64,000 nucleotides of DNA, from assembly GCA_019636335.1 (NCBI GenBank), contig JAHBXR010000012.1, positions 1 to 64,000 of the forward strand. The letters are read 5' to 3'. The position numbers and the translations under genes were made by a program. Of this stretch, positions 16,246 to 26,188 are shown one piece after another. The DNA comes from Pirellulales bacterium (lineage in GTDB: Bacteria > Planctomycetota > Planctomycetia > Pirellulales > JAEUIK01). Each line of letters opens with the position of its first letter. Within the stretch, counting starts at the first letter, position 1. The notes under the pieces are model-generated. The model did no database searches and was not told where the DNA came from. It saw nothing but the letters and a program-made list of their open reading frames with translations.

Positions 16246-17697
16246 ATGCCGGAGTGTTTGTCGAATCTCGGCGGGCGCGCGGGCCGATGGGTCTGCGTGC
16301 TCGCCGTTTTGTTTGCTACCGGCCCGATCGGCTCGCTCGTGGCCCACGCCCAAGAGCCCAGTGGCGCCGCGGTGGCGGCGGCGCTCGAGCAAGCGATTGC
16401 CGACGCCATCGAGCGGGCCGAGCCTGCGGTGGTGAGCATCGCCCGCTATCGTCGCGACGAGGCGCTCGAGCTGTCGCTCGAGCCGCGGCCTCCCAGCAAC
16501 GATGTGATTCCCAACGAGTTCGGCACCGGCGTGATCGTCGATGCGCGCGGGCTCGTGCTGACGAACTATCACGTGCTGGGCGAGGATTCCGACTATCGCA
16601 TCACCACGGTCGATGGCCGCACGTACGACGCGACGATCAAGGGGGCCGACCCACGTAGCGATCTGGCCGTGCTCGAGTTGGCCGACGTCGACAGCAACGA
16701 GACCTTCACCCCGATTCCGCTGGGCGACGCCTCGAAGTTGCGAAAGGGGCAATTCGTCATTGCGCTCGGGAATCCCTACGCCATCGCGCGCGATGGCAAG
16801 GCGAGCGCGAGCTGGGGTATCGTGGCCAACCTGGCCCGCAAGGCCTCGCCCCCCCTCTACAACGAGGATCCCGCCGCGGTGAAGCAGACGATTCACCAGT
16901 TCGGCACGTTGATCCAAACCGACGCCAAATTGAACCTGGGCACCAGCGGCGGACCGTTGCTGAACTTGCAGGGCGAAATGATCGGCCTCATCACGTCCGA
17001 GGCCGCCATCTCGGGCTTCGAGCAGGCCGCCGGGTACGCGATTCCCGTCGACGAGACGTTCCGCTGGGTCGTCGATAAGCTGAAAGAGGGTCGCGAGGCG
17101 GAATATGGATTCCTCGGCGTGCAGCCGGCGAATCTATCCCCCGAGTTGCGCCTGCGCGGCACGCTCTTGAACAGCGTGGTGGCCGGCACGCCCGCCTATC
17201 GGGCGGGCCTACGGACCGATGACGTGGTCGTGGCGGTCAATGGTGAGCCGATCGACGGGGTGGACCAGTTGATGCTTTACGTGGGGCGCTTGCCCGCCGC
17301 GTCGACCGTACGTCTCACGGTGGAAAGGTCCGGCGGCCGCAAGGAGATCCTGGCCGAGCTGGCCAAGTTTCGCGTCGCCGGCAAGAAGGTCATCACGCAG
17401 CCGGCGCCGATCTGGCGAGGCGCCCGGGTCGATTACGTCACGGCTGTGATGGATCTACGCAATCCGCGCGCGTTTCTGCCCGAGTCGGGCATCGTCGTCA
17501 CCGAGGTGGAGACCGGTAGCCCCGCCTGGGAGGCCGGCCTTCGCTCCGACATGCTGCTGACGCACGTCGAAAGCACGTCGGTCGCCAGCCCGCGCGAGTT
17601 CCACGCCGCGGTCGACGGGCGCGAGGGTGAGATGGTGACGCTACGCGTCTGGAATTCGCCCAGCGATCAGTCGACCTTCAAGGTGGCGGCGCCGTAG
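16246..17697 (+). CDS. HtrA/DegP-like serine protease with PDZ domains
   Basis: 483 residues with a signal peptide (VCVLAVLFATGPIGSLVAHA), so extracytoplasmic. Trypsin-like domain with catalytic His109 in TNYHVL, Asp139 in SDLAVLEL and Ser234 in NLGTSGGPL. Two C-terminal PDZ-type regions follow: GFLGVQPANLS to AGLRTDDVVVAVNGEPIDG, and a second, more divergent one around VVTEVETGSPAWEAGLRSDMLLTHV. HtrA proteins degrade or refold damaged envelope proteins. Monocistronic, 105 bases after recA. Confidence 0.9.
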   Translation: MPECLSNLGGRAGRWVCVLAVLFATGPIGSLVAHAQEPSGAAVAAALEQAIADAIERAEPAVVSIARYRRDEALELSLEPRPPSNDVIPNEFGTGVIVDARGLVLTNYHVLGEDSDYRITTVDGRTYDATIKGADPRSDLAVLELADVDSNETFTPIPLGDASKLRKGQFVIALGNPYAIARDGKASASWGIVANLARKASPPLYNEDPAAVKQTIHQFGTLIQTDAKLNLGTSGGPLLNLQGEMIGLITSEAAISGFEQAAGYAIPVDETFRWVVDKLKEGREAEYGFLGVQPANLSPELRLRGTLLNSVVAGTPAYRAGLRTDDVVVAVNGEPIDGVDQLMLYVGRLPAASTVRLTVERSGGRKEILAELAKFRVAGKKVITQPAPIWRGARVDYVTAVMDLRNPRAFLPESGIVVTEVETGSPAWEAGLRSDMLLTHVESTSVASPREFHAAVDGREGEMVTLRVWNSPSDQSTFKVAAP

Positions 17698-17960
17698 ACA
17701 CGGTCCAAGTCCAGGCGGGCGTGTTCCGCACGCTGCGCTTCCTGCTAGGCCGGTGGGGCATGGCTTTGGCCCCAGTTCTTCGACCCGGTGCAGTCAATGT
17801 CCGGGCCATTTTCAGTGGTCCGCTCGCAACCCTGCTCGGGCTCGATTCTGGCGAAGTCCGCCCCTCAGCCTCGGCAGGCTCGGCTGGTCGGCCCGGGGGG
17901 ACTCCGATATGATTCCAGTTTACCCACCTGGAAATCGTGGAACGGCGTTCCGACGCGGCA

Positions 17961-20564
17961 ATGAAAACCGACGAACTGCGCGAAAGCTACCTCTCTTTCT
18001 TCGAATCCAAAGGCTGCGTCCGCCGTCCCAGCGACGTGCTGGTGCCACGCTGGGATCCCTCGGTGCTGTTCACGCCCGCCGGCATGAATCAGTTCAAGGA
18101 TCACTTCCTGGGCAAGTGCAAGCTCGAGTTCACCCGGGCCACCACCTGCCAGAAATGCCTCCGCACGGGCGACATCGACAACGTGGGGCGCACCGCCTAC
18201 CACCACACGTTCTTCGAGATGCTCGGCAACTTCAGCTTCGGCGACTATTTCAAGCGCGAAGCGATCAACTGGGCCTGGGAGTATCTCACCGATAAACGCT
18301 GGCTGGGCATTCCGGCCGACAAGCTCACCGTGTCGGTCTATCTCGACGACGACGAAGCCGCCGAGATCTGGGCGCGCGATATCAAGCTCCCCCCGGACCG
18401 CATCGAGCGGATGGGAGAGCACGACAATTTCTGGCCGGCTGGCGCCCCGACGCACGGCCCCGACGGCGTCTGCGGCCCCTGCAGCGAGATCTTCTACCAC
18501 ACCGAGAAAGGCTCGGTGGAGATCTGGAATCTGGTCTTCACGCAGTTCAATCGCGTGGGTAATCCGCCCGACAATCTGCGGCCCCTCCCCAGCAAGAACA
18601 TCGACACCGGCATGGGGCTCGAGCGTTGTGCCTCGGTGCTGCAGGGGGTCGAGACGAACTTCCACATCGACATTCTCCAGCCGCTCGTGCTGGCGGCCGC
18701 CGAGGCCTGCGGCGTGAAGTACGAACCCGCCAGCGAGACTGGCCGCCGGCTGCGCCGCATCGCCGATCACGTGCGGGCCTGCACGTTCGCGGTCCACGAG
18801 AACGTCTATCCCGGGCCGAACAAAGAGAAGTACGTCGTCAAACGCTTGCTGCGGCGGGCGGTGCTCGACGGGCACCAGATGGGCGTTCACGAACCGTTCC
18901 TCGGCAAGCTCGTGCCGACGGTGGCCGAGCTGATGCGCCGCCCTTATCCCGAGCTGAGCGAGACGACCACACGCGTCGTCCAGGTGATTGCCAAGGAAGA
19001 AGAGAACTTCCTGGCCACGATCGATGGCGGCCTGAGTCGCATCAAGGCGATCTTCGGCGAGATGAAGCGCGAGAACCGCACCCTCGTCGCCGGGAACGAA
19101 GCGGCCGACATGTACACCACGTACGGTTTTCCGCCCGAGCTGTTCGAGACCCTCGCCGCCGAGCACAATCTCACCTTCGATTGGGAGGGGTTCCGCCGCG
19201 AGATGGAGCAGCACGGACTCGAGTCCGGCGGCGGGCAGAAGATCGAATTGTTCAAGTCGAGCCCACTCGACGCGCTTAAGCGCACTTCGGCCGGCACCGA
19301 GTTCCTCGGTTACGAGACGAGCGAGGCCACGGGCAAGATCATCGGGCTCATCGCCCAGGATGAGCTCTGCGACAGCATCGAAGAGATAGGGCACGAGCGT
19401 CCGCTCGTCGTCGTGCTCGACCGCACGCCTTTCTATGGTGAAAGTGGCGGCCAGGTGGGTGACGTCGGCACGCTCGCGGGCGACGGCTTCGCCTTTGAAG
19501 TCATCGACACACAGCGCGAAGGTGGCTTCGTCCTGCACCTGGGGCATTTGCGTTCCGGCACGCTACGACTGGGCGACACGGTCGAGGCCCGGGTCGACAC
19601 CGACCGGCGCTCGGGCATCCGCCGCGCCCACTCGGCCACGCACATCCTGCACTATGCCTTGCAGAAGCATCTGGGGGGGCATGCCCAGCAGCAGGGCTCG
19701 AAAGTCGATCGCGATTGGCTGCGGTTCGACTTCACGCATCCGAAATCGGTCAGCGCCGAGGAACTGGCCAGCATCGAAGACGACGTGAACGAACGGATCG
19801 TGTCGGCCGCGTCCATCACGTGGGCCAACATGCCGATGGCCGAGGCACGCCAGCAAGGCGCGATGATGCTCTTCGGCGAGAAGTATCCCGACATCGTGCG
19901 CATGGTGTCGATGGGGGACTTCAGCAAGGAACTGTGCGGTGGGACGCATCTCGACAACACCGCCCAGGTGGGCTTGTTCAAAATCGTCGGCGAAGAGAGC
20001 GTGGCGGCCGGCACGCGGCGCATCACGGCGCTGACCGGCGCCGGGGCTCTGTCGCATATCCGTCAGCACGAGGCGCTGTTGCACGAGGCCGCCGGCGCCC
20101 TCAAGGTGCCCGTCACCGAGCTGCCGCAACGCGTCGAAGCGATGGCCAAGGAGTTGCGTACCCTGCGCAAGCAGGCCAGCGCTGGTCCGAAGGGAGGCAT
20201 CTCGATCGATAGCCTGCTGCAAGAGGCCATCGATCAGGCCGGGGTGCGCATCGTCACCGCCGAGGTACCCGGAGCCAATGCGAACGTGTTGCGCGAACAG
20301 ATCGATCAACTGCGACGCAAAGCGTCGCCGATCGCGGTCATGCTCGGGACGCGCGAAGAGGGCAAGGTGCTGCTGGTGGCCGGCATCAGTCGCGAGCTGG
20401 AGCAAAAGGGGGCCAGTGCCGTCGAATGGGTGCGCGATGCCGCGCAAATCATCGGCGGCAGCGGAGGCGGCAAGGCCGACATGGCGCAGGCCGGCGGCAA
20501 GCACCCCGACAAGCTCCCCGAGGCCCTGGCCGAAGCCCTCGCCAGCGCCAAGAAACGGTTTTAA
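17961..20564 (+). CDS. alaS: Alanyl-tRNA synthetase
   Basis: 867 residues from ATG 17961 (MKTDELRESYLSFFESKG); the upstream GTG-type start is rejected. Class II synthetase that charges tRNA-Ala, with editing. The catalytic core includes TPAGMNQFKDHFLG, the CLRTGDIDNVG segment and HHTFFEMLGNFSFGDYFK. The zinc-binding editing domain has HSATHILHYAL and CGGTHLDNT. The C-terminal C-Ala/DHHA1 domain ends with GGSGGGKADMAQAGGKHPDKL, the typical signature. Length is standard. No T-box-like leader was recognised in the 263 bases upstream. Confidence 0.97.
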   Translation: MKTDELRESYLSFFESKGCVRRPSDVLVPRWDPSVLFTPAGMNQFKDHFLGKCKLEFTRATTCQKCLRTGDIDNVGRTAYHHTFFEMLGNFSFGDYFKREAINWAWEYLTDKRWLGIPADKLTVSVYLDDDEAAEIWARDIKLPPDRIERMGEHDNFWPAGAPTHGPDGVCGPCSEIFYHTEKGSVEIWNLVFTQFNRVGNPPDNLRPLPSKNIDTGMGLERCASVLQGVETNFHIDILQPLVLAAAEACGVKYEPASETGRRLRRIADHVRACTFAVHENVYPGPNKEKYVVKRLLRRAVLDGHQMGVHEPFLGKLVPTVAELMRRPYPELSETTTRVVQVIAKEEENFLATIDGGLSRIKAIFGEMKRENRTLVAGNEAADMYTTYGFPPELFETLAAEHNLTFDWEGFRREMEQHGLESGGGQKIELFKSSPLDALKRTSAGTEFLGYETSEATGKIIGLIAQDELCDSIEEIGHERPLVVVLDRTPFYGESGGQVGDVGTLAGDGFAFEVIDTQREGGFVLHLGHLRSGTLRLGDTVEARVDTDRRSGIRRAHSATHILHYALQKHLGGHAQQQGSKVDRDWLRFDFTHPKSVSAEELASIEDDVNERIVSAASITWANMPMAEARQQGAMMLFGEKYPDIVRMVSMGDFSKELCGGTHLDNTAQVGLFKIVGEESVAAGTRRITALTGAGALSHIRQHEALLHEAAGALKVPVTELPQRVEAMAKELRTLRKQASAGPKGGISIDSLLQEAIDQAGVRIVTAEVPGANANVLREQIDQLRRKASPIAVMLGTREEGKVLLVAGISRELEQKGASAVEWVRDAAQIIGGSGGGKADMAQAGGKHPDKLPEALAEALASAKKRF

Positions 20565-20851
20565 AGAAGCCGGAGCGTTTTCCTGCTCGCGCGCATGGGG
20601 CAAGGGCTGGTGGCTAGCCTGCGAACGATCGGCCGCGTGCCCCAAATCGTGTGGCGGCTTGGCGTTTGGTGCTTGAACGGTAGCGTTTTTTCGTGGTGGG
20701 GCCGTTCTTGACACCCCAGCCCCCCGCCCATAGCATGAGGGGCTTAAATGAACGCCAAATACCCGCCAGCGGGTAGGCGTCGGCCACTTCCGGCCGTCTG
20801 CGAAACAGGTTTCCGCTGGTGTTTCGACACGAGAAATAAGCAAGTTACGCC
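20565..20851. other. alaS-rpmF spacer with promoter
   Basis: 287 bases. Apart from a promoter-like pair at 20708-20736 I see no gene or clear terminator; a T-run at 20686-20691 is not preceded by a good stem. Confidence 0.4.
20708..20736 (+). promoter_or_regulatory. Probable promoter of rpmF-fab cluster
   Basis: TTGACA (20708-20713), 17-base spacer, TAGCAT (20731-20736): perfect -35 and a 4/6 -10, 115 bases before rpmF. The sequence TTGACACCCC is shared with the promoter candidate ahead of nusA. Confidence 0.6.
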
Positions 20852-21031
20852 ATGGCCGTCCCCAAACGAAAACAGTCGAACGCCCGCTCCGGCAGCCGCC
20901 GTGCTCACAACGCGATCAAGCCGAAGAAGTTGCAATACTGCCCGCAGTGCAGCACCGCGACGCCGTCGCACGTGATCTGCCCGAACTGCGGTCACTACAT
21001 GGGACGTGAAATCGTCCAGATGGAAGAGTAG
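20852..21031 (+). CDS. rpmF: 50S ribosomal protein L32
   Basis: A 59-residue protein. Starts MAVPKRKQSNARSGSRRAH, typical of L32, and carries the zinc-ribbon Cys pairs CPQC and CPNC (YCPQCSTATPSHVICPNCGH). It is a large-subunit ribosomal protein near the peptidyl transferase region. The four Cys (C+ form) indicate zinc binding. It heads the fatty-acid cluster, as rpmF does in many bacteria, but the gene usually between it and fabH (plsX) is absent here. Confidence 0.95.
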   Translation: MAVPKRKQSNARSGSRRAHNAIKPKKLQYCPQCSTATPSHVICPNCGHYMGREIVQMEE

Positions 21032-21278
21032 TCTGCGTCCTTCGGTAGCGCGCGCTGAACTGGCTGGCCGCAAATCGGCCATGCGTGACGCGGAGGGGCG
21101 TGCCTTCCGAGGCGAGTGTTGAACGATTGAGCGCGGCCGGTGGGCTCGCGGATCAGGCGGGGTGGCAGGGAGGTGCATCCCCGTTGTTGACCGACTCGCA
21201 TGGCTTGATTCTCGCGGCGAGGCTTTTCGGTCGCCCCGGCGCCCAGCAAGGAAAGTCGGCCGAGGCATTGCACACGCC

Positions 21279-22268
21279 ATGACGCTTCCGTCTCGTGCGG
21301 CCATCCTGGGGACCGGCCACTACGTTCCAGAGCGGGTGTTGTCGAACGCCGATCTCGAGCGGATGGTCGACACCAGCAACGAATGGATCGTCGAGCGGAC
21401 CGGCATCCGCGAACGCCGCATCGCCGCGCCGGAGGAAACCACCAGCACGATGGCGGCCATCGCCGCGCGCCGGGCCTGCGAGGATGCCGGCGTTTCGCCC
21501 GACGAGATCGACCTGATTCTGCTGGCCACCGTCACGTCGGATTACCCGACTCCCTCCTCGGCCTCGCTCGTGCAGCATGCGATCGGGGCCTCGCAGGCGG
21601 GGGCCGTCGATCTGAACGCCGCCTGCAGCGGCTTCATCTATGCCCTGTCGATCGGCGCGGGGCTCGTCTCGTCGGGCATGCATCGCCGCGTCCTCGTGAT
21701 CGGCTCGGAGACCCTCAGCCGCATCACCGACTACCAGGACCGCGGCACCTGCATCCTCTTTGGCGACGGGGCAGGGGCGGTCGTCCTGGGCGCCGCGACG
21801 AACGGAGCCGGCTTGATCCACAGCCGCTTGCGCTCCGATGGTGAACATTTCGAGCTGCTGCAGATGCCGGCCGGCGGTTCGAAGAATCCCCCCAGCGTCG
21901 AGTTGCTCGCCGCGCGCAAGCAGTATCTGCACGTGGCCGGGCGACAGGTGTTTCGCTTTGCGACGGGGGCCTTCATCGAGCTGATTCGCGATGCCTTGGA
22001 ATCGTGCCAGCTCACGCACGACGACATCAAGCTGGTGATTCCGCATCAGGTCAATGAACGGATCATCGACGCCGCCATGAAGCGGATCGACATCCCCCGC
22101 GAAAAGTGCTTCATCAACATCGACCGCTACGGCAATACGTCGTCGGCGAGCATTCCGATCGCGCTCGACGAGGCGCGGCGCGCCGGGTGCCTGTTGCCAG
22201 GCGATTTGTGCATCATGGTGGGCTTCGGGGCGGGGCTTTCCTGGGCTTCCGCGGTCGTCAGAATGTGA
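21279..22268 (+). CDS. fabH: Beta-ketoacyl-ACP synthase III
   Basis: 329 residues from ATG 21279. FabH starts fatty-acid synthesis by condensing acetyl-CoA (or branched acyl-CoA) with malonyl-ACP. The catalytic triad is visible: Cys116 in LNAACSGF, His256 in IPHQVNERI and Asn286 in YGNTSSAS. The N-terminus AILGTGHYVPERVLSN and DTSNEWIVERTGIRERR are diagnostic. It is 247 bases after rpmF and 76 bases before fabD, all on the same strand, consistent with one transcript. Confidence 0.96.
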   Translation: MTLPSRAAILGTGHYVPERVLSNADLERMVDTSNEWIVERTGIRERRIAAPEETTSTMAAIAARRACEDAGVSPDEIDLILLATVTSDYPTPSSASLVQHAIGASQAGAVDLNAACSGFIYALSIGAGLVSSGMHRRVLVIGSETLSRITDYQDRGTCILFGDGAGAVVLGAATNGAGLIHSRLRSDGEHFELLQMPAGGSKNPPSVELLAARKQYLHVAGRQVFRFATGAFIELIRDALESCQLTHDDIKLVIPHQVNERIIDAAMKRIDIPREKCFINIDRYGNTSSASIPIALDEARRAGCLLPGDLCIMVGFGAGLSWASAVVRM

Positions 22269-22344
22269 TACAAAGCGGCCCACGGGGAAGGCCCGCCCGC
22301 CAGCGCATTGCCGCGAACTTTTCTCGCACGAGAGGCGCACTGTC

Positions 22345-23253
22345 GTGAACAAGATCGCATTTCTCTTTCCCGGCCAGGGCGCGCAATCGGTCGGCATGGG
22401 ACGCCAGGCCTACGATGCCAATCCCGCGGCTCGAGACGTCTTCCACCGCGCCAACGAGGTGCTGGGCTACGACCTGGCAAAACTCTGCTTCGAAGGCCCG
22501 GCCGAAGAACTCGACTCCACCGTCCGCAGCCAGCCGGCACTGTTCGTGTCGAGCCTGGCCGCCATCGAGGTCCTACGGCAAGAATCGCCCGATGTCGTGC
22601 TGGCCTGCGAGATGGCCGCGGGCTTGAGCCTCGGCGAGTACACGGCCATGGTCTTCGCCGGCGCGATGAGCTTCGAAGCCGGATTACGCCTGGTGCAAGA
22701 ACGTGGCGCCGCCATGCAAGACGCCGCCGACGCCACGCCGAGCGGCATGGTCAGCATCCTCGGGCTCGAACGCGTCCAGGTCGAGGCCGTCTGCGATCAG
22801 GCGCGGGGCGAGGGCGTGCTCGAAATCGCCAATCTGCTTTGCCCGGGCAACATCGCGATCTCGGGCACCAATGCCGCTTGCGAACAAGCGGCCGAGAAGG
22901 CCGAGGCCGCGGGGGCGATGAAGGCGGTCCCCTTGGCCGTGGCCGGGGCGTTTCATACCCAGATCATGGCGCCCGCCGTCGAGCGACTCACGGCGGCCCT
23001 TTCGGCCGTCGATTTGCGCAAGCCTTCGATCCCCGTCGTCTCGAATGTCGATGCTCGCCCGCACGACGACCCGGAAGAAATCCGCCGCCTGTTGATTCGC
23101 CAGGTGGTCTCGCCCGTGCGGTGGGAAGAATCGATGCGCTACCTGCTCGAACAGGGTTGCGACCAGTTTTACGAAGTCGGGCCAGGGCGCGTGCTGCGGG
23201 GCCTGTTGAAACGCATCGACCGCCAGGTCGTCTGCCACAGCGTCACCCCGTAA
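22345..23253 (+). CDS. fabD: Malonyl-CoA:ACP transacylase
   Basis: 302 residues with a GTG start at 22345 (MNKIAFLFPGQGAQ, fixed by homology). It transfers malonyl groups from CoA to ACP to supply the elongation steps. The acyltransferase nucleophile is Ser95 in GLSLGEYT, the partner base is His204 in GAFHTQIM and QGAQ forms the oxyanion region. Sits between fabH and fabG. Confidence 0.96.
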   Translation: MNKIAFLFPGQGAQSVGMGRQAYDANPAARDVFHRANEVLGYDLAKLCFEGPAEELDSTVRSQPALFVSSLAAIEVLRQESPDVVLACEMAAGLSLGEYTAMVFAGAMSFEAGLRLVQERGAAMQDAADATPSGMVSILGLERVQVEAVCDQARGEGVLEIANLLCPGNIAISGTNAACEQAAEKAEAAGAMKAVPLAVAGAFHTQIMAPAVERLTAALSAVDLRKPSIPVVSNVDARPHDDPEEIRRLLIRQVVSPVRWEESMRYLLEQGCDQFYEVGPGRVLRGLLKRIDRQVVCHSVTP

Positions 23254-23301
23254 GGCCCGCCTGCGGCCGGCAGAAACTCACTACCAGGGAGGGAATCGGA
23301 C

Positions 23302-24072
23302 ATGGGTGCTGACGAAGCCGCGACGTTGCGAGCCGATCTGTCGGGACAGACGGCCATCGTCACTGGGGCGTCGCAAGGGATCGGCCGTGCCATCGCCGTC
23401 GCGCTGGGGCGCTCGGGCGCGCGTGTCGCCTGTGCCGCGCGCAATGTCGCCAGGCTCGAAGAGACCGTCGCGGCGATTCAAGCCGCCGGGGGCACGGCCG
23501 AGGCTTGCGAGTGCGATGCCACCGACGACGCCAGCGTGCGGGCACTCGTCACCCGCGTGGCCGACGAGTGGGGCCGGCTCGACATCCTGGTGAACAACGC
23601 GGGCATCACGCGCGATACGCTCATCCCCCGCATGAGCGACGAACATTGGGACGACGTGATCCGCACGAATCTCCGCGGCACGTTTCTCTTCACGCGCGCC
23701 GCCGCGCGCCCCATGATGCAAAAGCGTTACGGCCGCATCATCAACATCTCGAGCGTCTCGGGCCTGAAGGGGAACGCCGGACAGGCGAACTATTCGGCCT
23801 CGAAGGCGGCCATCATCGGGCTGACGCGCAGCGTGGCCATGGAGCTCGCCTCGCGCGGCGTGACGGTGAACGCCGTGGCGCCGGGCTTCATCGAGACCGA
23901 GATGACCGCGGCGCTCGGGGAGCAGACTCAAGAGGAAGTGAAGAAGCACGTGCCGCTCAAGCGGCTCGGCTCCCCCGAGGATATTGCCGCGGCGGTGCTC
24001 TACCTGGCGAGCCCCGCGGCCGGCTATGTGACCGGCCAGGTGCTCGTCGTCGATGGCGGCCTGACGGCCTGA
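23302..24072 (+). CDS. fabG: 3-oxoacyl-ACP reductase
   Basis: 256 residues, ATG at 23302 with GGGAGGG upstream. NADPH-dependent reduction of 3-oxoacyl-ACP in fatty-acid elongation. Short-chain dehydrogenase fold: cofactor motif TGASQGIG (21-28), NNAG (98-101), catalytic Ser151, Tyr164 and Lys168 (YSASK), and the C-terminal GYVTGQVLVVDGGL. Slightly extended N-terminus compared with E. coli. Part of the fab cluster. Confidence 0.95.
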   Translation: MGADEAATLRADLSGQTAIVTGASQGIGRAIAVALGRSGARVACAARNVARLEETVAAIQAAGGTAEACECDATDDASVRALVTRVADEWGRLDILVNNAGITRDTLIPRMSDEHWDDVIRTNLRGTFLFTRAAARPMMQKRYGRIINISSVSGLKGNAGQANYSASKAAIIGLTRSVAMELASRGVTVNAVAPGFIETEMTAALGEQTQEEVKKHVPLKRLGSPEDIAAAVLYLASPAAGYVTGQVLVVDGGLTA

Positions 24073-24204
24073 ACGCGTCTCCGTTTGGCGCTTTGAACAG
24101 GTTAGGGGGACCGCCAGAGTTGCCACGGTCGCCAAGGCCGAATGAACGCTTGGGATCTACCTCAAATCCCCCTGGGCAAAATCGTTACGGCGGGCTGGTA
24201 GATA

Positions 24205-24233
24205 TAGACAGTTGCTTGAAAAGTCGCTATATC
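24205..24233 (+). promoter_or_regulatory. Possible internal promoter before acpP
   Basis: TAGACA (24205-24210), 17 bases, TATATC (24228-24233), in an AT-richer patch of the 298-base fabG-acpP spacer. Independent expression of acpP would fit its high cellular demand. Confidence 0.4.
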
Positions 24234-24370
24234 TTCACCAAACCAACGGGGAATCGCGGCGGCGCAGCGATCGTAAACTGCGGTCAGCGAAAGCTTTCGG
24301 TGAAGCGACGGGCTGGGTAGCAGTCTCGTTTCGTTTTCCGGTAAGCCGTTATCTGTGGAGGAGACCATCG

Positions 24371-24607
24371 GTGGGCTCAGTTAAAGAACGCGTTATCGAC
24401 ATCGTCGCCGAGCAGCTTGGCGTCAGCAAGGATCAGATCACTCCCGAGACCTCGTTCGTCAACGATCTCGGCGCCGATTCGCTCGACACGGTCGAGTTGG
24501 TGATGGAACTCGAGGAAGAGTTCGACATCAACATTCCGGACGACGCCGCGGAGAAGATCCAAACGGTCGGCCAGGCGATCGAATATATCGAGAAATTGCA
24601 GTCGTAG
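24371..24607 (+). CDS. acpP: Acyl carrier protein
   Basis: 78 residues. The start is GTG 24371 ([12 protein letters not shown]) with GGAGGAG upstream; the frame is open further upstream, but homology and the ribosome site place the start here. ACP carries growing acyl chains on a phosphopantetheine attached to Ser37 in [12 protein letters not shown]. It is acidic, with the usual helix [13 protein letters not shown] surface that docks Fab enzymes. Lies between fabG and fabF, the classical order. Confidence 0.96.
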   Translation: MGSVKERVIDIVAEQLGVSKDQITPETSFVNDLGADSLDTVELVMELEEEFDINIPDDAAEKIQTVGQAIEYIEKLQS

Positions 24608-24848
24608 GTCCGGCGGTCGGGTCAGTTCCGACCGCGGCACGTACGATGGATTCAAAAGCGCCAGGGGCAAGCGGCCCCGGCGCTTGCGGCGAAACGGACT
24701 TTGCCGCGCCAGGCGCGAATCGTCAGTCCTGCGTCGGGCGAAGTGGAACGGGGGTCAGGGACGAATCTCCCCTCCGATTCATTCCCCGCGTCGTGGCTGC
24801 TTGCGCTGCGGCCCACGCTTATCTCATCGATTCGGTCGAGGCTCTCCG

Positions 24849-26102
24849 ATGAAGCGGCGCGTCGTGGTTACCGGTCTGGGTGCGGTTACCTCCCTCAGCT
24901 CGAAGGTCGAAGATCTGTGGCAGCGCATCTGCCGCGGCGAGAGCGGCATTCATGAGCTCAAGTTGTTCGACACGTCCGAGTTCAAGGTGAAATTCGGCGG
25001 AGAAGTACAGGGCTTTTCCACCGATAACTACCTCCCCCCCAAAGAGGCGAAACGGCTGGACCGCTTCACGCAGTTCGCCGTCGTCGCCGGGGTCGATGCC
25101 GTGAACGACGCGGGCATCGACTTTACGAAGTGCGATGCCTTCCGCTGCGGCGTCATCCTGGGGTCGGGCGTCGGCGGCCTGCACGAGATCGAGACGCAGC
25201 ACACGCGCCTGCTCGAAAAGGGACCCGAGAAGGTCTCGGCCTTCACGATCCCCAAGCTCATGGTGAATGCCGCCTGTGGGCAGGTTTCCATCCATTTCGG
25301 TCTTCGCGGACCGAATGCCGCCGTGGCCACTGCCTGCGCCAGTGCGACGAACGCCATCGGCGATGCCTTCAAGCACATTCAGTACGGTGACGCCGACGTG
25401 ATGGTGACTGGAGGTAGCGAGTCGGCCCTGACGCCCATGGCGATCAGCGGCTTCGGCTCGATGCGCGCCCTGTCGATGCGCAACGACGCCCCCACGCAGG
25501 CGAGTCGGCCGTTCGACGCCGATCGCGACGGCTTCGTGCTCAGCGAAGGGGCCGGCCTGCTCGTGCTCGAGGAGTTGGAGCACGCCAAGGCCCGCGGTGC
25601 GAAGATCTACGCAGAGCTCATCGGCTACGGACTCAGCGCCGACGGCGGCCACATCACGCAGCCCGATGCTCAGGGGAGCGGCGCCGCGCGAGCCATGAGC
25701 CGCGCGCTGCAAGACGCCGGCCTCGAGCCGGAAGAAGTGGACTATATCAATGCACATGGCACCGGCACGCCGCTCGGCGATGCCGCCGAAACGCGCGCCG
25801 TGAAGTCGGTCTTCGGTCCGCACGCACATTCGCTCAGCATCTCGAGCACCAAGAGCCAGTTAGGACATCTGCTGGGGGCCAGTGGCGGCGTGGAGTTGCT
25901 CTTTGCCGTCCTGGCCATTCGCGACGGGGTCATCCCTCCCACGATCAACTACACCACGCCCGATCCAGAGTGCGATCTCGACTACACGCCCAACGAGCCG
26001 CGCCAGCGCGACGTGCGCGTGGCGATCTCGAACAGCTTCGGCTTCGGTGGGCACAATGCCACGGTAGCCGTGCGGCGTTACGACAACGGGCACGCCCACT
26101 AG
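24849..26102 (+). CDS. fabF: Beta-ketoacyl-ACP synthase II
   Basis: 417 residues from ATG 24849 (MKRRVVVTGLGAVTSL); the longer upstream frame is spacer. It elongates acyl-ACP by decarboxylative condensation with malonyl-ACP. The Cys-His-His triad is intact: Cys163 in TACASATNAIG, His303 in NAHGTGTPLGD and His340 in KSQLGHLLGASG. It is the active counterpart of the cysteine-less homologue at 27834. Ends 284 bases before the next gene, in a spacer with two hairpin repeats. Confidence 0.96.
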   Translation: MKRRVVVTGLGAVTSLSSKVEDLWQRICRGESGIHELKLFDTSEFKVKFGGEVQGFSTDNYLPPKEAKRLDRFTQFAVVAGVDAVNDAGIDFTKCDAFRCGVILGSGVGGLHEIETQHTRLLEKGPEKVSAFTIPKLMVNAACGQVSIHFGLRGPNAAVATACASATNAIGDAFKHIQYGDADVMVTGGSESALTPMAISGFGSMRALSMRNDAPTQASRPFDADRDGFVLSEGAGLLVLEELEHAKARGAKIYAELIGYGLSADGGHITQPDAQGSGAARAMSRALQDAGLEPEEVDYINAHGTGTPLGDAAETRAVKSVFGPHAHSLSISSTKSQLGHLLGASGGVELLFAVLAIRDGVIPPTINYTTPDPECDLDYTPNEPRQRDVRVAISNSFGFGGHNATVAVRRYDNGHAH

Positions 26103-26140
26103 ATCGCACCGCCACATTTGCGTGCCTGGAATCAAAGTGG

Positions 26141-26159
26141 CACAGGCCGCCGGCCTGTG
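26141..26159. repeat. Palindrome, family C-like (CACAGGCCG..CGGCCTGTG)
   Basis: CACAGGCCG-C-CGGCCTGTG with the preceding AAAGTGG also seen at 2330. A second, related hairpin follows 30 bases later. Both lie immediately 3' of fabF. Confidence 0.7.
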
Positions 26160-26188
26160 TGGATTCAGGTGCTCGCTTTGTTTGCCTG

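Noticed and set aside
17698..17960. T-box or other tRNA-sensing leader ahead of alaS
   Set aside because: No T-box sequence, specifier loop or terminator/antiterminator pair could be recognised.
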